DNA of 64,000 bases from JAVBPE01 sp031549865 (GCA_031549865.1 JAVBPE010000008.1:62001-126000); one strand, 5' to 3'; shown: positions 18,210 through 27,794, numbered from the stretch's first letter. A program made the numbers and translations. Notes: generated by a model not told the origin, from the sequence alone.

Positions 18210-19068
18210 AGTAAATGAAAAATTTAATAATAAAACTATTACAGATTTTTTAATTTTTTATCATCTTGCCTCTTCAAAAAGAGAAAATCTTTTTAAAGAT
18301 AAATCGATTAAAATAAATAATATTGTTTCAAAGAATACAAGTATCATAAAAACTGATGATATCATTGAAATAACTTATCAAGAAGAAATTGATTTTTTAA
18401 TTTTAAAACAAGATATTGATATTATTTATGAAGATGAATATTTTTTAATAATAAATAAACCGCTTAATATAATTGTTCATCCGGATTCAAAAGAAAAGAA
18501 TGGTACTTTAACTAATATGGTTGCCTATTATTTTGAAAAAAATAATATAAATTCAAATATTAGGTATGTACACCGTTTAGATGAAGAGACAACTGGTATT
18601 ATTATGTTTACAAAGGATGCTTTAACGCAAAGTTATATGAATCATTTATTTTCATTACATGAAGTAAAAAGAATCTATTTAGCCTTATGTGGAGGTATTT
18701 TTACCTTGAAAGAGGGAACTATAAATGCTAAAATTGGTGAGGATAGACATCACAACAAAAGAAGAAGAATATCTAAAACAGGACAAGATGCTATTACGAA
18801 CTATGAAGTTATAAAAGAATTTAAAAATTATTCATTAGTAAAGTTAAGTTTAGAAACTGGAAGAACACATCAAATAAGAGTTCATATGCAAAGTATTGGA
18901 CATTCTTTATTAGGAGATGAGTTATATAGTGGGAACATGAAAGAAATAAAAAGAGTAGCTCTTCATTCTGCAGAAATTGTTTTTTATCATCCATATAATT
19001 TCAAAATAATTCATTTAGAATCAAAATTACCATTTGATATGCAAAAGTTAGTAAATAAGGGGGCATAA
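18193..19068 (+). CDS. RluA/RluD-family pseudouridine synthase
   Basis: 291 residues: an N-terminal S4-like RNA-binding region (about 10-70) and a RluA-type catalytic domain with YVHRLDEETTGIIMF carrying the catalytic Asp in HRLD, and GRTHQIRVHMQSIGHSLLGDELY. It isomerises uridine to pseudouridine in rRNA or tRNA; the target cannot be assigned. It overlaps the patatin gene by 17 bases. A divergent paralogue is encoded at 22925-23776. Confidence 0.9.
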   Translation: MVKKYKVNEKFNNKTITDFLIFYHLASSKRENLFKDKSIKINNIVSKNTSIIKTDDIIEITYQEEIDFLILKQDIDIIYEDEYFLIINKPLNIIVHPDSKEKNGTLTNMVAYYFEKNNINSNIRYVHRLDEETTGIIMFTKDALTQSYMNHLFSLHEVKRIYLALCGGIFTLKEGTINAKIGEDRHHNKRRRISKTGQDAITNYEVIKEFKNYSLVKLSLETGRTHQIRVHMQSIGHSLLGDELYSGNMKEIKRVALHSAEIVFYHPYNFKIIHLESKLPFDMQKLVNKGA

Positions 19069-19069
19069 A

Positions 19070-19753
19070 ATGAAAAAAAAACTTTCATTAATAATCTCAT
19101 TTTTAATAATTTTATTTGGATTTGGAGTAATGATTTTTTATTCAATTCCAAGAATAAGGTATATGTATGATGATGACTTAAATGGGTATGTTGTTGTAAG
19201 TGCTTATGGTAATGCTAAGGAGTATAGTATACCTAGTGAATATAAAGATAAAGATGTTGTTGCAATAGGTGAAAGAGCTTTTCGTGATCACACCAAACTT
19301 AAAAATATAATATTTTCTGATGATTCTAATATTGTTTTAATAAAAAGAATTGCTTTTGAAAATTGTAAGGAACTAGAAGAAATAACTATCCCTAAAAAAG
19401 TGGAAGAAATTGCTTTAAATGCATTTTTAAATTGTAAGAAATTAAAAAAAATAAATTTTTTTGATGATAGTGAATTGATTCATTTAGGCGGAAGTGTCTT
19501 TTTTGGTTGTGAAAGTTTAGAAGATATAATATTACCACAAAAATTGAAATCAATTGGCTCAATGTGTTTTTATAACAATAAAAACTTAAAAGAGATTATA
19601 ATACCTCAAAATGTAACAAATATCTACAAGGATGCTTTTTATGGTTGCGACAATTTAGAAAGCATTTATATTCAATCAAATTTTAAAGAAGAAGAAATAA
19701 ATAATTTTTTAGGTAACTTACAAAATAAAAAAGAAGAAATAATAAAAAAATAA
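19070..19753 (+). CDS. Membrane-anchored BspA-type leucine-rich repeat protein
   Basis: 227 residues. A single N-terminal hydrophobic segment (about 4-26) could be an uncleaved signal-anchor. After a short linker come about five LRR_5 (BspA/TpLRR-like) repeats of 22-24 residues with the pattern I-x-x-x-A-F-x-x-C-x-x-L-x-x-I-x-I-P. These repeats are usually extracellular and mediate binding in gut and oral bacteria. It is short for the class, which often exceeds 500 residues. It begins one base after the pseudouridine synthase gene with a strong AAGGGGG site. Confidence 0.8.
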   Translation: MKKKLSLIISFLIILFGFGVMIFYSIPRIRYMYDDDLNGYVVVSAYGNAKEYSIPSEYKDKDVVAIGERAFRDHTKLKNIIFSDDSNIVLIKRIAFENCKELEEITIPKKVEEIALNAFLNCKKLKKINFFDDSELIHLGGSVFFGCESLEDIILPQKLKSIGSMCFYNNKNLKEIIIPQNVTNIYKDAFYGCDNLESIYIQSNFKEEEINNFLGNLQNKKEEIIKK

Positions 19754-19830
19754 ATATTTCATCTAAATTTCACTATTTTTTTCATTCATATGTTATAATA
19801 TATAAAATGATGCGTTTAAGAGGTACTATT

Positions 19831-21543
19831 ATGGCAAATATGACTAAAACCCTGGGTAAATTTGAATTTACCATAGATAATGAACTTAATATAATTAAAT
19901 CGGATAGCGCTTTCAAGAAACACATTTGTAAAAATACAGATAATTTTTCTATTGTTTTAAATGAAACAGATAAAAAGCATTTATTAAGTACATTAAAAAA
20001 ATTAGAACCAACAACATCTACTCACGTAGTTTATAGAATTACAGTTGATATGCATTCGACATATTCACTTGTATATATTGAAAATATTAATAATTTATAT
20101 AGATGTACGGCTTATAACATCGAAACAATGGGTGAAAGATTAAATCTTTTAAATTTCTTAAATAAAAGAAAAAATGCAATATTAGCTTGCTACAATATAA
20201 ATTATTTTATTTATAATGTTGTAGATAAAATGATTTTAGTATCATCTACTCAAATTGATGATAATGCTGATGAATTTCATATTGATTTATTTGAAACAAG
20301 ATTTAATTCATTATTAAAAATATCCCTTAGTGAAGAAGATCAACAAACTTTATTAAATCTAGAAGATGATTTATTAAATCATGAAATTAATAAAAAATAT
20401 ACTTTTTTAGATATAAAAGGATCTAAAATTAAAATTGTTACAAGACCTTTATATGACGAACAAGAAAATTTAACTCATATTGTTGGTGTTGTTGATACAA
20501 AAGAAAATCCATTAGATTTATATGAAACAAAATCAAATAAATTAGATGGTTTAACGGGACTTTTAAATAAGAAAAGCATTATTGATTATGCTCAAAATAG
20601 AATGGATTTATCAAAAACGCCTGCTGCATTATTCATAATTGATATTGATAATTTTAAATTAGTAAATGATAATTTTGGACATGCTTTTGGAGATGTTGTA
20701 ATTAAAGATGTTGCAAATGTTATAAAAGAAGCAGTTGGAAAGGCTGGCCGTGTTGGTCGATTTGGTGGAGACGAATATGTCGTAATCCTAGAAAACACGA
20801 ATGATGAAGAAGTAATTAGAAATAGCGCAAGAAAAATTAGACAAGGAATTCAAGCATTATATATTGATAAATCACCTAATCTAATGGTTACGTGTTCAAT
20901 TGGTATTGCTCGTTATCCAATGAATAGTGAAAATTTTGAAGAAACTTTCGATTTAGCAGATAAAGCTTTATATTATTCAAAATTAAAAGGAAAGAATAAA
21001 TATATTATTTATAAACCTGAACTTCATGAAGAAGCATTTAATAATAACGGTAAAGTTGGAAAAGATCGTGATGAATTCTTTAATGCCGCATTAAATCAAT
21101 CAGAAATTATTAGTTCATTATCAACTCGTTCATTAAAGAATCTTGATAAGGCTTTAGAAAATACTATAAAATTACTTGAAATTTCTAACATTTGTTTTTT
21201 AAATAAAAAATTTGAAATAATGAAAGAATTTGGTGGTAAGACTGAAACTGAGTGGAGAAAAAATTTATTATCTCAAGATAAATATCTACGTTTCTTTAAT
21301 ACTCATAATGTATTTGTTAATAATAATATTTCCAATTTTGAAGGTATTAATAGTCGTTTATTAAAAATATATAAAGATAAAAATATTGCTTCATCACTTG
21401 AAATATTATGTGAAGATCAAATGAGTGATATTGGATTAGTATGTTATGAAAAATATGATTATGCTAAAACATGGAGTGATAGTGAAATAACATTCATCAT
21501 TATCCTTACTAAGTTAGTTTTAGAAATATTTAAAAAACAGTAA
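19831..21543 (+). CDS. Diguanylate cyclase (GGDEF) with flanking sensor regions
   Basis: 570 residues. The N-terminal 230 residues have no clear TM helix and look like one or two PAS-type sensor folds. The GGDEF domain (about 235-400) opens DGLTGLLNKKSI, has DIDNFKLVNDNFGHAFGDVVI and the active-site loop G312-G-D-E-Y, which is catalytically competent. No RxxD inhibitory site is visible just before it. The C-terminal 150 residues could be a GAF-like domain. It should make c-di-GMP. The ATG at 19831 with AAGAGG 7 bases upstream is used; an ATG at 19807 lies only a few bases after the TATAAT box. Confidence 0.88.
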   Translation: MANMTKTLGKFEFTIDNELNIIKSDSAFKKHICKNTDNFSIVLNETDKKHLLSTLKKLEPTTSTHVVYRITVDMHSTYSLVYIENINNLYRCTAYNIETMGERLNLLNFLNKRKNAILACYNINYFIYNVVDKMILVSSTQIDDNADEFHIDLFETRFNSLLKISLSEEDQQTLLNLEDDLLNHEINKKYTFLDIKGSKIKIVTRPLYDEQENLTHIVGVVDTKENPLDLYETKSNKLDGLTGLLNKKSIIDYAQNRMDLSKTPAALFIIDIDNFKLVNDNFGHAFGDVVIKDVANVIKEAVGKAGRVGRFGGDEYVVILENTNDEEVIRNSARKIRQGIQALYIDKSPNLMVTCSIGIARYPMNSENFEETFDLADKALYYSKLKGKNKYIIYKPELHEEAFNNNGKVGKDRDEFFNAALNQSEIISSLSTRSLKNLDKALENTIKLLEISNICFLNKKFEIMKEFGGKTETEWRKNLLSQDKYLRFFNTHNVFVNNNISNFEGINSRLLKIYKDKNIASSLEILCEDQMSDIGLVCYEKYDYAKTWSDSEITFIIILTKLVLEIFKKQ

Positions 21544-21554
21544 TTTATAAAAAG

Positions 21555-21585
21555 AAAAACTTCTGGATTTCCAGAAGTTTTATTT
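21555..21585. terminator. Bidirectional terminator between convergent genes
   Basis: AAACTTCTGG and CCAGAAGTTT form a 10-bp stem with a four-base loop, A-rich on the left and T-rich on the right, between the GGDEF gene and the oppositely oriented flavoprotein gene. Confidence 0.8.
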
Positions 21586-21586
21586 A

Positions 21587-22837
21587 TTATTGTTGGTTAT
21601 TATATTTTTTAAAACAATATTCTTCAATTTCATCCGCAACTTTTTTAGTGAATTCAACAGCATCAACTACAGTTTTAGGACCATATACAACGTCTCCTGA
21701 GGCAAATACACCTTCACGAGTAGTAATACCATTACCGGTTGTTTGAACTAAACCTTTAGTTGTTGTATCGATTTTTTTTGTATTTTGAACGATATTTGAT
21801 TGTGGACCTTGACCAATTGCAATGATAACAGATGTCGCAATAAACTTATAAGCATTCTCACTATCATTAACATATGTAATATTACCATTACCATCATCAT
21901 TCATGATTACAGGTTCAACTATTATTCCATCTTCTTCAATTCTAACAGTATTTAAGTAATAATTAATATTACAACCATCAATTATTGCCATATCAAGTTC
22001 ATCACGTCTTGCGGTAACTTCATTAGGTCCTCTAAAGAATATAATGTCAACTTTTGAATGGTTTTTACGTAAAATAGTACGCGCTGCATCCATGGCAACG
22101 TTACCAGCTCCAATTACTACAACGCGGTCCCCCAAAGATATATATGAATCAGGATTTTTAAGATAGTCGATAGCGAAATGGACATTTCCAAGTGTTTCCC
22201 CAGGGATTCTTAAGCGGTTAGGTCTCCATACACCAGTACCAATAAATATTGCATCATATCCATCTGTAAACATATCATCAATAGTAATAGTAGGACCGAT
22301 TAAAGTATTTGGTCTAAATTGAATATTTAATTCTTCAAGTTTAATTAAAAACTTATCAATTAATGTTTTTGGTAATCTAAAATCTGGAATACCATAGCGA
22401 AGTACTCCACCGATTTGATCTTTAGAATCAAAAATAGTAACTCTGTAGCCACGTTTAGCTAATATAATTGCTAAAGTTAAACCAGCCGGACCAGCACCTA
22501 TGATACCAACCATAAACTGATTTCTTATTGCCGGAGTAAGTTTACATTTTTCTAAATAGAAAGTAGAAACATAGTTTTCTATTTCATAAAATTTGATAGG
22601 CATATCTTTTTTATTTAATACGCAATGACCCATGCAATTTTGTTCATGTGGACAAATCATTGAACATAGAGCAGAAAGAGGATTATTATTAAATAATATT
22701 TCTCCAGCTTCATCAATTTTTCCATCTAAAAATAATTGAATAACTGTAGGTATATCTGTTTTAACTGGACACCCTTCTTTACATAATGGTCTTTTGCATT
22801 TAAGACATCTTTTGGCTTCTTTAACGATATCTGACAT
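21587..22837 (-). CDS. NAD(P)-dependent oxidoreductase, glutamate synthase small-subunit-like
   Basis: 416 residues. The N-terminal helical domain has cysteines for iron-sulfur clusters (KRCLKCKRPLCKEGCPV, then CSMICPHEQNCMGHC). The FAD-binding site is VGIIGAGPAGLTLA and the NAD(P)-binding site is RVVVIGAGNVAMDAAR; FASGDV near the C-terminus closes the FAD site. No large glutamate synthase subunit lies nearby, so it may instead work like NfnB/SudA, moving electrons between NAD(P)H and another carrier. The ATG at 22837 with AGAGG 8 bases upstream is preferred over a GTG 9 bases earlier. Confidence 0.88.
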   Translation of the reverse strand: MSDIVKEAKRCLKCKRPLCKEGCPVKTDIPTVIQLFLDGKIDEAGEILFNNNPLSALCSMICPHEQNCMGHCVLNKKDMPIKFYEIENYVSTFYLEKCKLTPAIRNQFMVGIIGAGPAGLTLAIILAKRGYRVTIFDSKDQIGGVLRYGIPDFRLPKTLIDKFLIKLEELNIQFRPNTLIGPTITIDDMFTDGYDAIFIGTGVWRPNRLRIPGETLGNVHFAIDYLKNPDSYISLGDRVVVIGAGNVAMDAARTILRKNHSKVDIIFFRGPNEVTARRDELDMAIIDGCNINYYLNTVRIEEDGIIVEPVIMNDDGNGNITYVNDSENAYKFIATSVIIAIGQGPQSNIVQNTKKIDTTTKGLVQTTGNGITTREGVFASGDVVYGPKTVVDAVEFTKKVADEIEEYCFKKYNNQQ

Positions 22838-22924
22838 GTTAATCACCTCTAAGTACTATTTTATCATTTTTTTTAATTTAAACAACTTCTTTATAAATTT
22901 AAATCTTTGTGTTAAAATGTTTTT

Positions 22925-23776
22925 ATGAAAAGAGAACAATTAAATTACATTATCCCGAAAAACTGCATATTAAAGGATTTTTTAAATGAGGTATTAAGTA
23001 GAAAACTCTATAAATCTTTGAAAAGAAGAAATGTTATTTATTACATAAATGGATTAGAATCTAAAAATTATTTTGAAGTTTTACTAAATGATAAGTTAAT
23101 TATTGAATATGATAGTGATACTTTAAATAACGAATGGCCTAAGTCAAAAGTTATACCTGAAATAATTTATGAAGATCAAAATATAATGGTAGTATACAAA
23201 GTAGCACCACTTTTAACTATTCCCACACATAATTTAGATGATTCTTTATATCAACAAATCGTTTTATACTTTGAAATGAGTAAAATAGACGCTACAATCC
23301 ATTTTATTAATCGTTTAGATAAAGAAACCGAAGGTTTAGTATTAGTGGCTAAAAACAAGCATACAGCGCATTTGTTAAATGATAATAAGGTAAATATTAC
23401 CAGAAAGTATAAAGCTATATTAAAAGGAATTTTATTGAGTAAACAGGGTAGAATAAATTTAGCCATTAAGAAAGATGAAAATTCGACAAAAAGATATATT
23501 TCATCAGATGGTAAAGAATCGATTACAAATTATAAAGTATTAAAAGAATATGATGATTATTCATTAGTAGAATTTCATTTAGAAACAGGTCGAACTCATC
23601 AAATAAGGGTCCACTCATTATCAATGGGGCATCCTATTTATGGTGATGATTTATATGGATCTTTTTCAGTCCCTGATTTACATCTATGTTCTTATTATTT
23701 GGAATTTACTAATCCTTATAATAATGAATTATTAAAATTCGAAACGAAACCGAGGTGGAATGATTTTGAAGAATGA
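22925..23776 (+). CDS. RluA/RluD-family pseudouridine synthase, second copy
   Basis: 283 residues, a paralogue of the synthase at 18193-19068. It has GRTHQIRVHSLSMGHPIYGDDLYG and a catalytic motif reading INRLDKETEGLVL: the usual His of HRLD is replaced by Asn while the essential Asp is kept, which is a known variant. The N-terminal S4 part is weak. It is divergent to the flavoprotein gene across an 87-base gap and overlaps the next gene by 17 bases. RNA target unknown. Confidence 0.87.
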   Translation: MKREQLNYIIPKNCILKDFLNEVLSRKLYKSLKRRNVIYYINGLESKNYFEVLLNDKLIIEYDSDTLNNEWPKSKVIPEIIYEDQNIMVVYKVAPLLTIPTHNLDDSLYQQIVLYFEMSKIDATIHFINRLDKETEGLVLVAKNKHTAHLLNDNKVNITRKYKAILKGILLSKQGRINLAIKKDENSTKRYISSDGKESITNYKVLKEYDDYSLVEFHLETGRTHQIRVHSLSMGHPIYGDDLYGSFSVPDLHLCSYYLEFTNPYNNELLKFETKPRWNDFEE

Positions 23777-24515
23777 TGATGAAAAAGAAATACCTTCATT
23801 AGAATGTAGTAAAGAAGAAGAGAATAAATATAGCAAAAAAAGAAAAATAATTCAAATAATTATTGTTATAATTTTTATTATTTGTTTAATTATTGGTTCA
23901 ATATACTTTACTCCAATTGTGAAAGCTTTATCAAATGTCGACACTAGAGAAATTTATATTGAAAAATTAAGAAGTTATGGAATGTTTGGGTCAGTTATTT
24001 TAGCGTTATTATTTGCAGTTCAAGTAATATTTGCCGTTATTCCCTCAGAACCATTTGAAATTATTGCTGGAATTATGTATGGACCATGGGGCGGATTCTT
24101 TATCGCTCAGATAGGACTATCTATAGGTAGTATTATCGTTTATTATTTAGTTAGATTATTTGGTAAAGGTTTTGTTAAAAGTTTAATAAATATTGATAGC
24201 AAAAAGCTAGATTTCTTACATGATAAAACGAGAAGTGAAGTAATTATTGCTTCTATTTTATTAATACCAGGATTACCTAAAGATTTTTTAGCCTTTGTTG
24301 TTCCTTTTACTAAAGTAAGCTTAACTAAATTTTTAATTATTAGTTTTATAGCCCGTATTCCATCAATTATAATGTCTACATATTTAGGTGATTCATTTAT
24401 GACTGGTAATTATACTTTAACAATAATACTTATAGGTATATCTATATTTATAGGTGGGGCAGGAATAATTTTTAATAAAAAGATTTCAAATGTTTTAAAT
24501 AAAGAAAAAAAATAA
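23760..24515 (+). CDS. TVP38/TMEM64 (VTT domain) membrane protein
   Basis: 251 residues: a charged cytoplasmic N-terminus of about 35 residues, then five to six TM helices. The VTT/SNARE-associated core is recognisable from PSEPFEIIAGIMYGPWGGFFIAQIGLSIGSIIVYYLVRLFGKGFV and LLIPGLPKDFLAFVVPFTKVSLTKFLIISFIARIPSIIMSTYLG. Proteins of this DedA-related fold are proposed lipid scramblases or transporters. The start lies inside the end of the pseudouridine synthase gene, with GAGGTGG just before the ATG. Confidence 0.87.
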   Translation: MILKNDDEKEIPSLECSKEEENKYSKKRKIIQIIIVIIFIICLIIGSIYFTPIVKALSNVDTREIYIEKLRSYGMFGSVILALLFAVQVIFAVIPSEPFEIIAGIMYGPWGGFFIAQIGLSIGSIIVYYLVRLFGKGFVKSLINIDSKKLDFLHDKTRSEVIIASILLIPGLPKDFLAFVVPFTKVSLTKFLIISFIARIPSIIMSTYLGDSFMTGNYTLTIILIGISIFIGGAGIIFNKKISNVLNKEKK

Positions 24516-24570
24516 TCATTCCTGTATTAAATATTTTACTTTGGGTAATATATTTATGAAAGGAATGATT
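24514..24570 (+). promoter_or_regulatory. 10-bp inverted repeat enclosing the DUF1540 ribosome site
   Basis: AATCATTCCT (24514-24523) is perfectly complementary to AGGAATGATT (24561-24570), across a 37-base loop. The right arm contains the AAAGGA ribosome site of the gene starting at 24576 and is followed by TTTTATT. It may be a weak terminator for the upstream gene or a hairpin hiding the ribosome site. Confidence 0.45.
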
Positions 24571-24575
24571 TTATT

Positions 24576-24917
24576 ATGTCATGTGTTCATTGTAGCGCAA
24601 CAATATGCGGTTTTAATAAAAGTAGCTATTGTTCAAAAAAGAACTTAAGTGTTGAGGGAATGTTTTCTAAAAGTAAAGTTGGAACATTTTGTCAATCATT
24701 TCAAAACCCTAATAATTCAGATTTATTAAAAAGTGAAATGGCTAAAGATATGCTTGATGATTTAGGTAGTGAAAAAGAAAAGATTCAAATTAAATGTTCA
24801 GCAAATTATTGTACTTTTAATTCTCAAGACTACTGTATTGCTAAAGAAATAAAAATCGGTAATCAAAGTGCTAAATATCGTAGTGAAACTCAATGCGATA
24901 GTTTTAAAGCAAAGTAA
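24576..24917 (+). CDS. Tandem DUF1540 cysteine-rich protein
   Basis: 113 residues with two DUF1540 units: about 1-42 (CVHCSATICGFNKSSYCSKKNLSV ... TFCQSF) and about 72-111 (CSANYCTFNSQDYCIAKEIKI ... TQCDSF). Each unit keeps four Cys in the pattern C-x(3-5)-C-x(6-7)-C ... C-x-S-F, suggesting a small metal site. DUF1540 proteins are widespread in spore-forming Bacillota; the function is unknown. The linker is helical. The last 28 bases overlap the convergent C26 gene. Confidence 0.85.
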   Translation: MSCVHCSATICGFNKSSYCSKKNLSVEGMFSKSKVGTFCQSFQNPNNSDLLKSEMAKDMLDDLGSEKEKIQIKCSANYCTFNSQDYCIAKEIKIGNQSAKYRSETQCDSFKAK

Positions 24918-25546
24918 TCCAATAACTTTAAAGAAACATCTAATTCTTTAAATATTTCTGGGTGAAATTGGATTCCAATTATTGGCAAAGTTTCATGTTC
25001 AATCATCTCTATAGTATTATCTTCACTTATAGCTAATACTTTAAAATTAGGAGCTAATTTCTTTATCGACTGATGATGATAACTATTAGAAATGAATTGA
25101 TTTCTTTGCATAAAATTTGAAAAATCTATATCTTTTATTGTTAATAAATGATTTTTATTTTGATGGTTTTTAATATCTTGATTTAAACTGCCACCCATAA
25201 AGACATTTATTGACTGATGACCTCTACAAATTCCAAGTAGAGGTTTTTTATTATTTTTCGCATATTCAATTATTTGTTTATCCAAAATATCGGTTTCTAA
25301 AGTGTCAACTTGAGAGGCAATATTTTCTTCTTTATAAAAAATTGGATCAATATCGTTCCCACCCGGAAGTAAAAATCCATCGCACATACCAAGTATATTA
25401 TTATTTAAATTATGAATATTTATAAAAAAGGGTACTAATTTTAGTTTCATAAGGTAATTTAGATAAGTATCTTTGACGAAATATTTTAATTTAGAATCAG
25501 TAATTTCACATCTTAAGGCAATTCCGATTGTATAAATATGAATCAT
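24890..25546 (-). CDS. Class I glutamine amidotransferase-like peptidase C26
   Basis: 218 residues. The catalytic Cys lies in LLGICRGHQSINVFMGGSL and the His-x-Glu in IGIQFHPEIF: complete Cys/His/Glu triad of peptidase C26 (PuuD / gamma-glutamyl hydrolase type). The early motif DGFLLPGGNDIDP is also characteristic. It probably hydrolyses a gamma-glutamyl amide or peptide; the substrate is not evident. Convergent with, and overlapping the end of, the DUF1540 gene. Confidence 0.9.
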   Translation of the reverse strand: MIHIYTIGIALRCEITDSKLKYFVKDTYLNYLMKLKLVPFFINIHNLNNNILGMCDGFLLPGGNDIDPIFYKEENIASQVDTLETDILDKQIIEYAKNNKKPLLGICRGHQSINVFMGGSLNQDIKNHQNKNHLLTIKDIDFSNFMQRNQFISNSYHHQSIKKLAPNFKVLAISEDNTIEMIEHETLPIIGIQFHPEIFKELDVSLKLLDYFALKLSH

Positions 25547-25604
25547 CCTTTCTTGAAAATCTTGTTTTATTATGATAGAATAGATAAAAATTGGAGGTTA
25601 AATT

Positions 25605-27137
25605 ATGGCGTTACTAGAGGTTAATAATCTAAAATTTAGATATACTGATAAAGAATTATATAACGATGCAAGTTTTAGAATTCTACCTTCAGAGCATATT
25701 GTCTTAGTTGGTCCTAATGGAAGTGGTAAATCAACTTTTTTAAATATAATATCTAAAAACATAATTCCTGATACAGGAAAGATAGAATGGCTTAATAATA
25801 TAAAATATGATTATTTAGACCAACAATTAAAAGTAAAACAAGACATTACTATCTATAATTATTTATATGATGTCTTTATGGATTTATATGCTAAAGAAAA
25901 AGAAATGAATGATTATTTTAATATGCTAGGAACAGCGCACGAAAGCGACTATGAAAAATATTTGAATCGTGCACTTTTAATTCAAGATGAATTAGAAAAG
26001 AAAAATTTTTATGCCTTAAATTCAACAGTTGGAAATATTACAAATGGGCTTGGAATAGTTAATTATGGAATGCAGACAAAATTAAACAAATTATCTGGTG
26101 GTCAAAGAGCTAAAGTATATTTAGCAAAACTATTGCTTGATAAACCTGATGTTTTATTAATGGATGAACCTACAAACTTTTTAGATGCCGAGCATGTTGA
26201 TTGGTTAGCAAAATATTTAATTTCATTTTCTGGGGCCTTTGTAGTAATATCTCATGATGAATCTTTTTTAAGACAAATAGGAGAAGTCGTATATTCATTA
26301 GAAAATAAAGTTTTAGTTCGTTATAAAGGAAATTATGATTTTTATTTAAAAGAAAAAGAATTAAGGACTGAACAATATGAAAAAGAATATATTGCTCAAC
26401 AAAAGCATATTAAAAAAACAGAAGCATTTATCCAAAAAAATATTGTTAGCGCAACATCAACAAAGCAGGCGCAATCAAAACGTACTCAATTAGAAAAATT
26501 AGTAAAACTAGAAAAACCAACAACAGAGGCTAAAATTTCAATCAAATTCCCTTTTTCAAGAGGTTTAGGTCAAGAAGTCTTAAAATTCATAAATTTAGAA
26601 GTAGGATATAATAAACCATTATTACCTCCTCTTAATTATTTAATTAAACAAAATCAAAAGGTTGCGATACTTGGAAAAAACGGGATTGGTAAAACAACTA
26701 TCTTAAAAACTATCTTAGGATTATTAAATCCAATTAGTGGATCATTTGTTTTTAATCCAAGCGCTGATATAAATTATTTTTCTCAAGAAGATGAAAACTT
26801 TTTAGAAGATACCCCGATAAATTTTATTAGAAATTTTTATCCATTAATGACTGATGGAGAAATTAGAAGTGTTTTAGCTAAGACCGGATTAAAATCAGAA
26901 CATGTAACTAAAAAAATGAAAGAACTATCAGGTGGGGAAAAAACAAAAGCCAGACTTGCCTTAATGACTTTAAAGAAAAGTAATATTCTTATTTTTGATG
27001 AACCAACTAACCACTTAGATGTAAAAGCAAAAGAAGTTTTGTATAAAGCCATTTCTGATTTTCCAGGTTCTGTAATTTTAGTAAGTCATGAACGAGATTT
27101 TTATGATGGCTTAGTAGATTTTGAAATTAATTTTTAA
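25605..27137 (+). CDS. ABC-F family ATPase
   Basis: 510 residues with two nucleotide-binding domains and no membrane segment. Domain 1: GPNGSGKST, LSGGQRAKVYLAKLL, LLMDEPTNFLD, SHDESF. Domain 2: GKNGIGKTT, LSGGEKTKARLAL, LIFDEPTNHLD, SHERDF. The linker between them (about 235-310, charged and helical) is the P-site-tRNA interaction motif typical of translation-acting ABC-F proteins. It is probably a ribosome-associated translation or antibiotic-protection factor; the subgroup is not resolved. An AAATTGGAGG site precedes the ATG, and the HD gene follows after 18 bases. Confidence 0.9.
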   Translation: MALLEVNNLKFRYTDKELYNDASFRILPSEHIVLVGPNGSGKSTFLNIISKNIIPDTGKIEWLNNIKYDYLDQQLKVKQDITIYNYLYDVFMDLYAKEKEMNDYFNMLGTAHESDYEKYLNRALLIQDELEKKNFYALNSTVGNITNGLGIVNYGMQTKLNKLSGGQRAKVYLAKLLLDKPDVLLMDEPTNFLDAEHVDWLAKYLISFSGAFVVISHDESFLRQIGEVVYSLENKVLVRYKGNYDFYLKEKELRTEQYEKEYIAQQKHIKKTEAFIQKNIVSATSTKQAQSKRTQLEKLVKLEKPTTEAKISIKFPFSRGLGQEVLKFINLEVGYNKPLLPPLNYLIKQNQKVAILGKNGIGKTTILKTILGLLNPISGSFVFNPSADINYFSQEDENFLEDTPINFIRNFYPLMTDGEIRSVLAKTGLKSEHVTKKMKELSGGEKTKARLALMTLKKSNILIFDEPTNHLDVKAKEVLYKAISDFPGSVILVSHERDFYDGLVDFEINF

Positions 27138-27155
27138 TATGAGGGAGACTAATGT

Positions 27156-27779
27156 ATGTATGAAGCTGAATTAGAATTTGTGAAAAATTATTTAATAAGT
27201 AATGAAGGAAATGCTAGTTTAAATAAAAATCAACCATTTAGAAAAAGATATGAACATACATTACGTGTTTTAGCATGGGCTAATCGTATTATAGAAGGTA
27301 CAAATGCCGACCCACAAGTCTTAAGTTTAGCAGTAATTTTTCATGATGTAGGATATGGATCAATTTATTTTCAAAGTAAACATGAATTAAGAAGTATTAA
27401 CATTTTTAAAAATTATGCCAAAGATAAATATAGTGAAGAAGTAATAAATAAAGTAGTTGAAGCAATATCATATCATACTAAACGTTCTAATTTAAATTTA
27501 TTAAACATGAAGATAGAATCTATTTTATTATTAGAAGCAGACATGCTTGATGAAGAAGGATTAATGGGATTAGAATTTGATACTTTAACTTGCGGTGTTA
27601 AAAATGTTAATAGCTATAATGATGCCTTAAATGCTCATGTTAAATATGTTAAGAAATTCTTACAAACCAATCCAATGATTACAAAAAAAGCATCTGAGTA
27701 CTGGGTTATAAAACAAAAAGAAACTAAAGATTATATAAAATCTTTAGCTATAGATTTAAATCAAGAAATTGATATTTAA
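27156..27779 (+). CDS. HD-domain phosphohydrolase
   Basis: 207 residues. The metal-binding residues of an HD domain are visible: an early His in RYEHTLRVLAWA, the doublet in LAVIFHDVGYG, SYHTKRS, and LLEADMLDEEGLMG carrying the last Asp. The fold is used for nucleotide or phosphoester hydrolysis; the substrate is unknown. GAGGGAGA lies 7 bases before the ATG. It may be in the same operon as the ABC-F gene. Accessory DNA begins straight after its stop codon. Confidence 0.85.
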   Translation: MYEAELEFVKNYLISNEGNASLNKNQPFRKRYEHTLRVLAWANRIIEGTNADPQVLSLAVIFHDVGYGSIYFQSKHELRSINIFKNYAKDKYSEEVINKVVEAISYHTKRSNLNLLNMKIESILLLEADMLDEEGLMGLEFDTLTCGVKNVNSYNDALNAHVKYVKKFLQTNPMITKKASEYWVIKQKETKDYIKSLAIDLNQEIDI

Positions 27780-27794
27780 AAAACAGTGAGAAAT

